Assembly (NCBI RefSeq): GCF_004564375.1
Contig: NZ_CP038267.1
Location: forward strand, 1,118,501-1,182,500
Source: Nocardioides euryhalodurans
GTDB lineage: Bacteria > Actinomycetota > Actinomycetes > Propionibacteriales > Nocardioidaceae
Length of the DNA stretch: 64,000 bases
Reading direction: 5' to 3'
Below the pieces are notes generated by a model. That model was given only the letters and a program-made list of their open reading frames with translations. It did not search any database and was not told the DNA's origin. Of the stretch, positions 63,958-64,000 are shown in pieces (positions within the stretch are counted from its first letter, which is position 1; every line of letters starts with the position of its first letter). The position numbers and the translations under genes are program-made.

Positions 63958-64000
63958 GAGGTGTGCCTGCTCCAGGGGTGCGCTGGGCCGCCTTACCGTG

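Overview
The window is high-GC chromosomal DNA from an actinomycete. Gene content and style point to the Nocardioidaceae (Nocardioides-like): a fused 2-oxoglutarate decarboxylase (kgd), WhiB1, a SigR/RsrA pair, the actinobacterial mini-ribosomal protein bL37, nickel superoxide dismutase, F420-type nitroreductases, and many short intergenic inverted repeats. The genus is an inference from overall character, not from a marker gene. There is no rRNA operon, prophage, IS element, plasmid origin or CRISPR array; one tRNA gene is present.

Layout. 0-5 kb: the leftward argS-lysA-hom-thrC operon (thrC runs off the left edge), preceded by tRNA-Arg(CCG) and a 156-bp inverted-repeat element. 5.4-13 kb: an LCP cell-wall ligase with a lipoprotein, kgd with its small partner, a membrane desaturase and an F420-type reductase. 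13-20 kb: a HAD phosphatase, then a DesA3-like desaturase/reductase operon facing a FabR/DesT-like TetR repressor, with a clean palindromic operator between them; then SDR, quinone oxidoreductase and LuxR genes. 20-23.5 kb: malic enzyme, the divergent sodX/sodN pair and a palindromic tandem repeat. 23.5-37 kb: a block that, from memory, parallels M. tuberculosis Rv3219-Rv3228 (whiB1, pdtaS, rshA, sigH, SRAP gene, aroA, rsgA), with a TPP-enzyme operon, two DUF2231 genes and hisN added. 37-49 kb: FKBP, S4, DUF445, a cytidylyltransferase, secreted and membrane proteins, and a divergent XRE-cupin/flavoprotein pair. 49-52.6 kb: MarR, a peptidase remnant, an MFS exporter and YibE/F.

52.7-64 kb is the most interesting part. 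A trehalose synthase-type glycosyltransferase diverges from a four-gene 2-oxoacid oxidoreductase operon (gamma, alpha, beta, and a GltD-like flavoprotein fused to a two-cluster ferredoxin). SRPBCC, zinc alcohol dehydrogenase, DUF4389, small and membrane unknowns, and an alpha/beta hydrolase follow. At least five 14-bp palindromes of the form GGG(A/C)C-N4-G(A/G)CCC lie in front of these genes. They resemble DosR/DevR boxes, so the island looks like a hypoxia or redox-stress regulon whose regulator is outside the window.

Regulation visible elsewhere: two perfect SigR-type promoters (GGAAT-N18-GTT), one before sigR itself and one before whiB1, and about 16 genes whose start codon sits 6-7 bp after a -10-like hexamer (mostly TANNNT) with no ribosome-binding site. 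The latter suggests leaderless mRNAs and was used to choose several starts.
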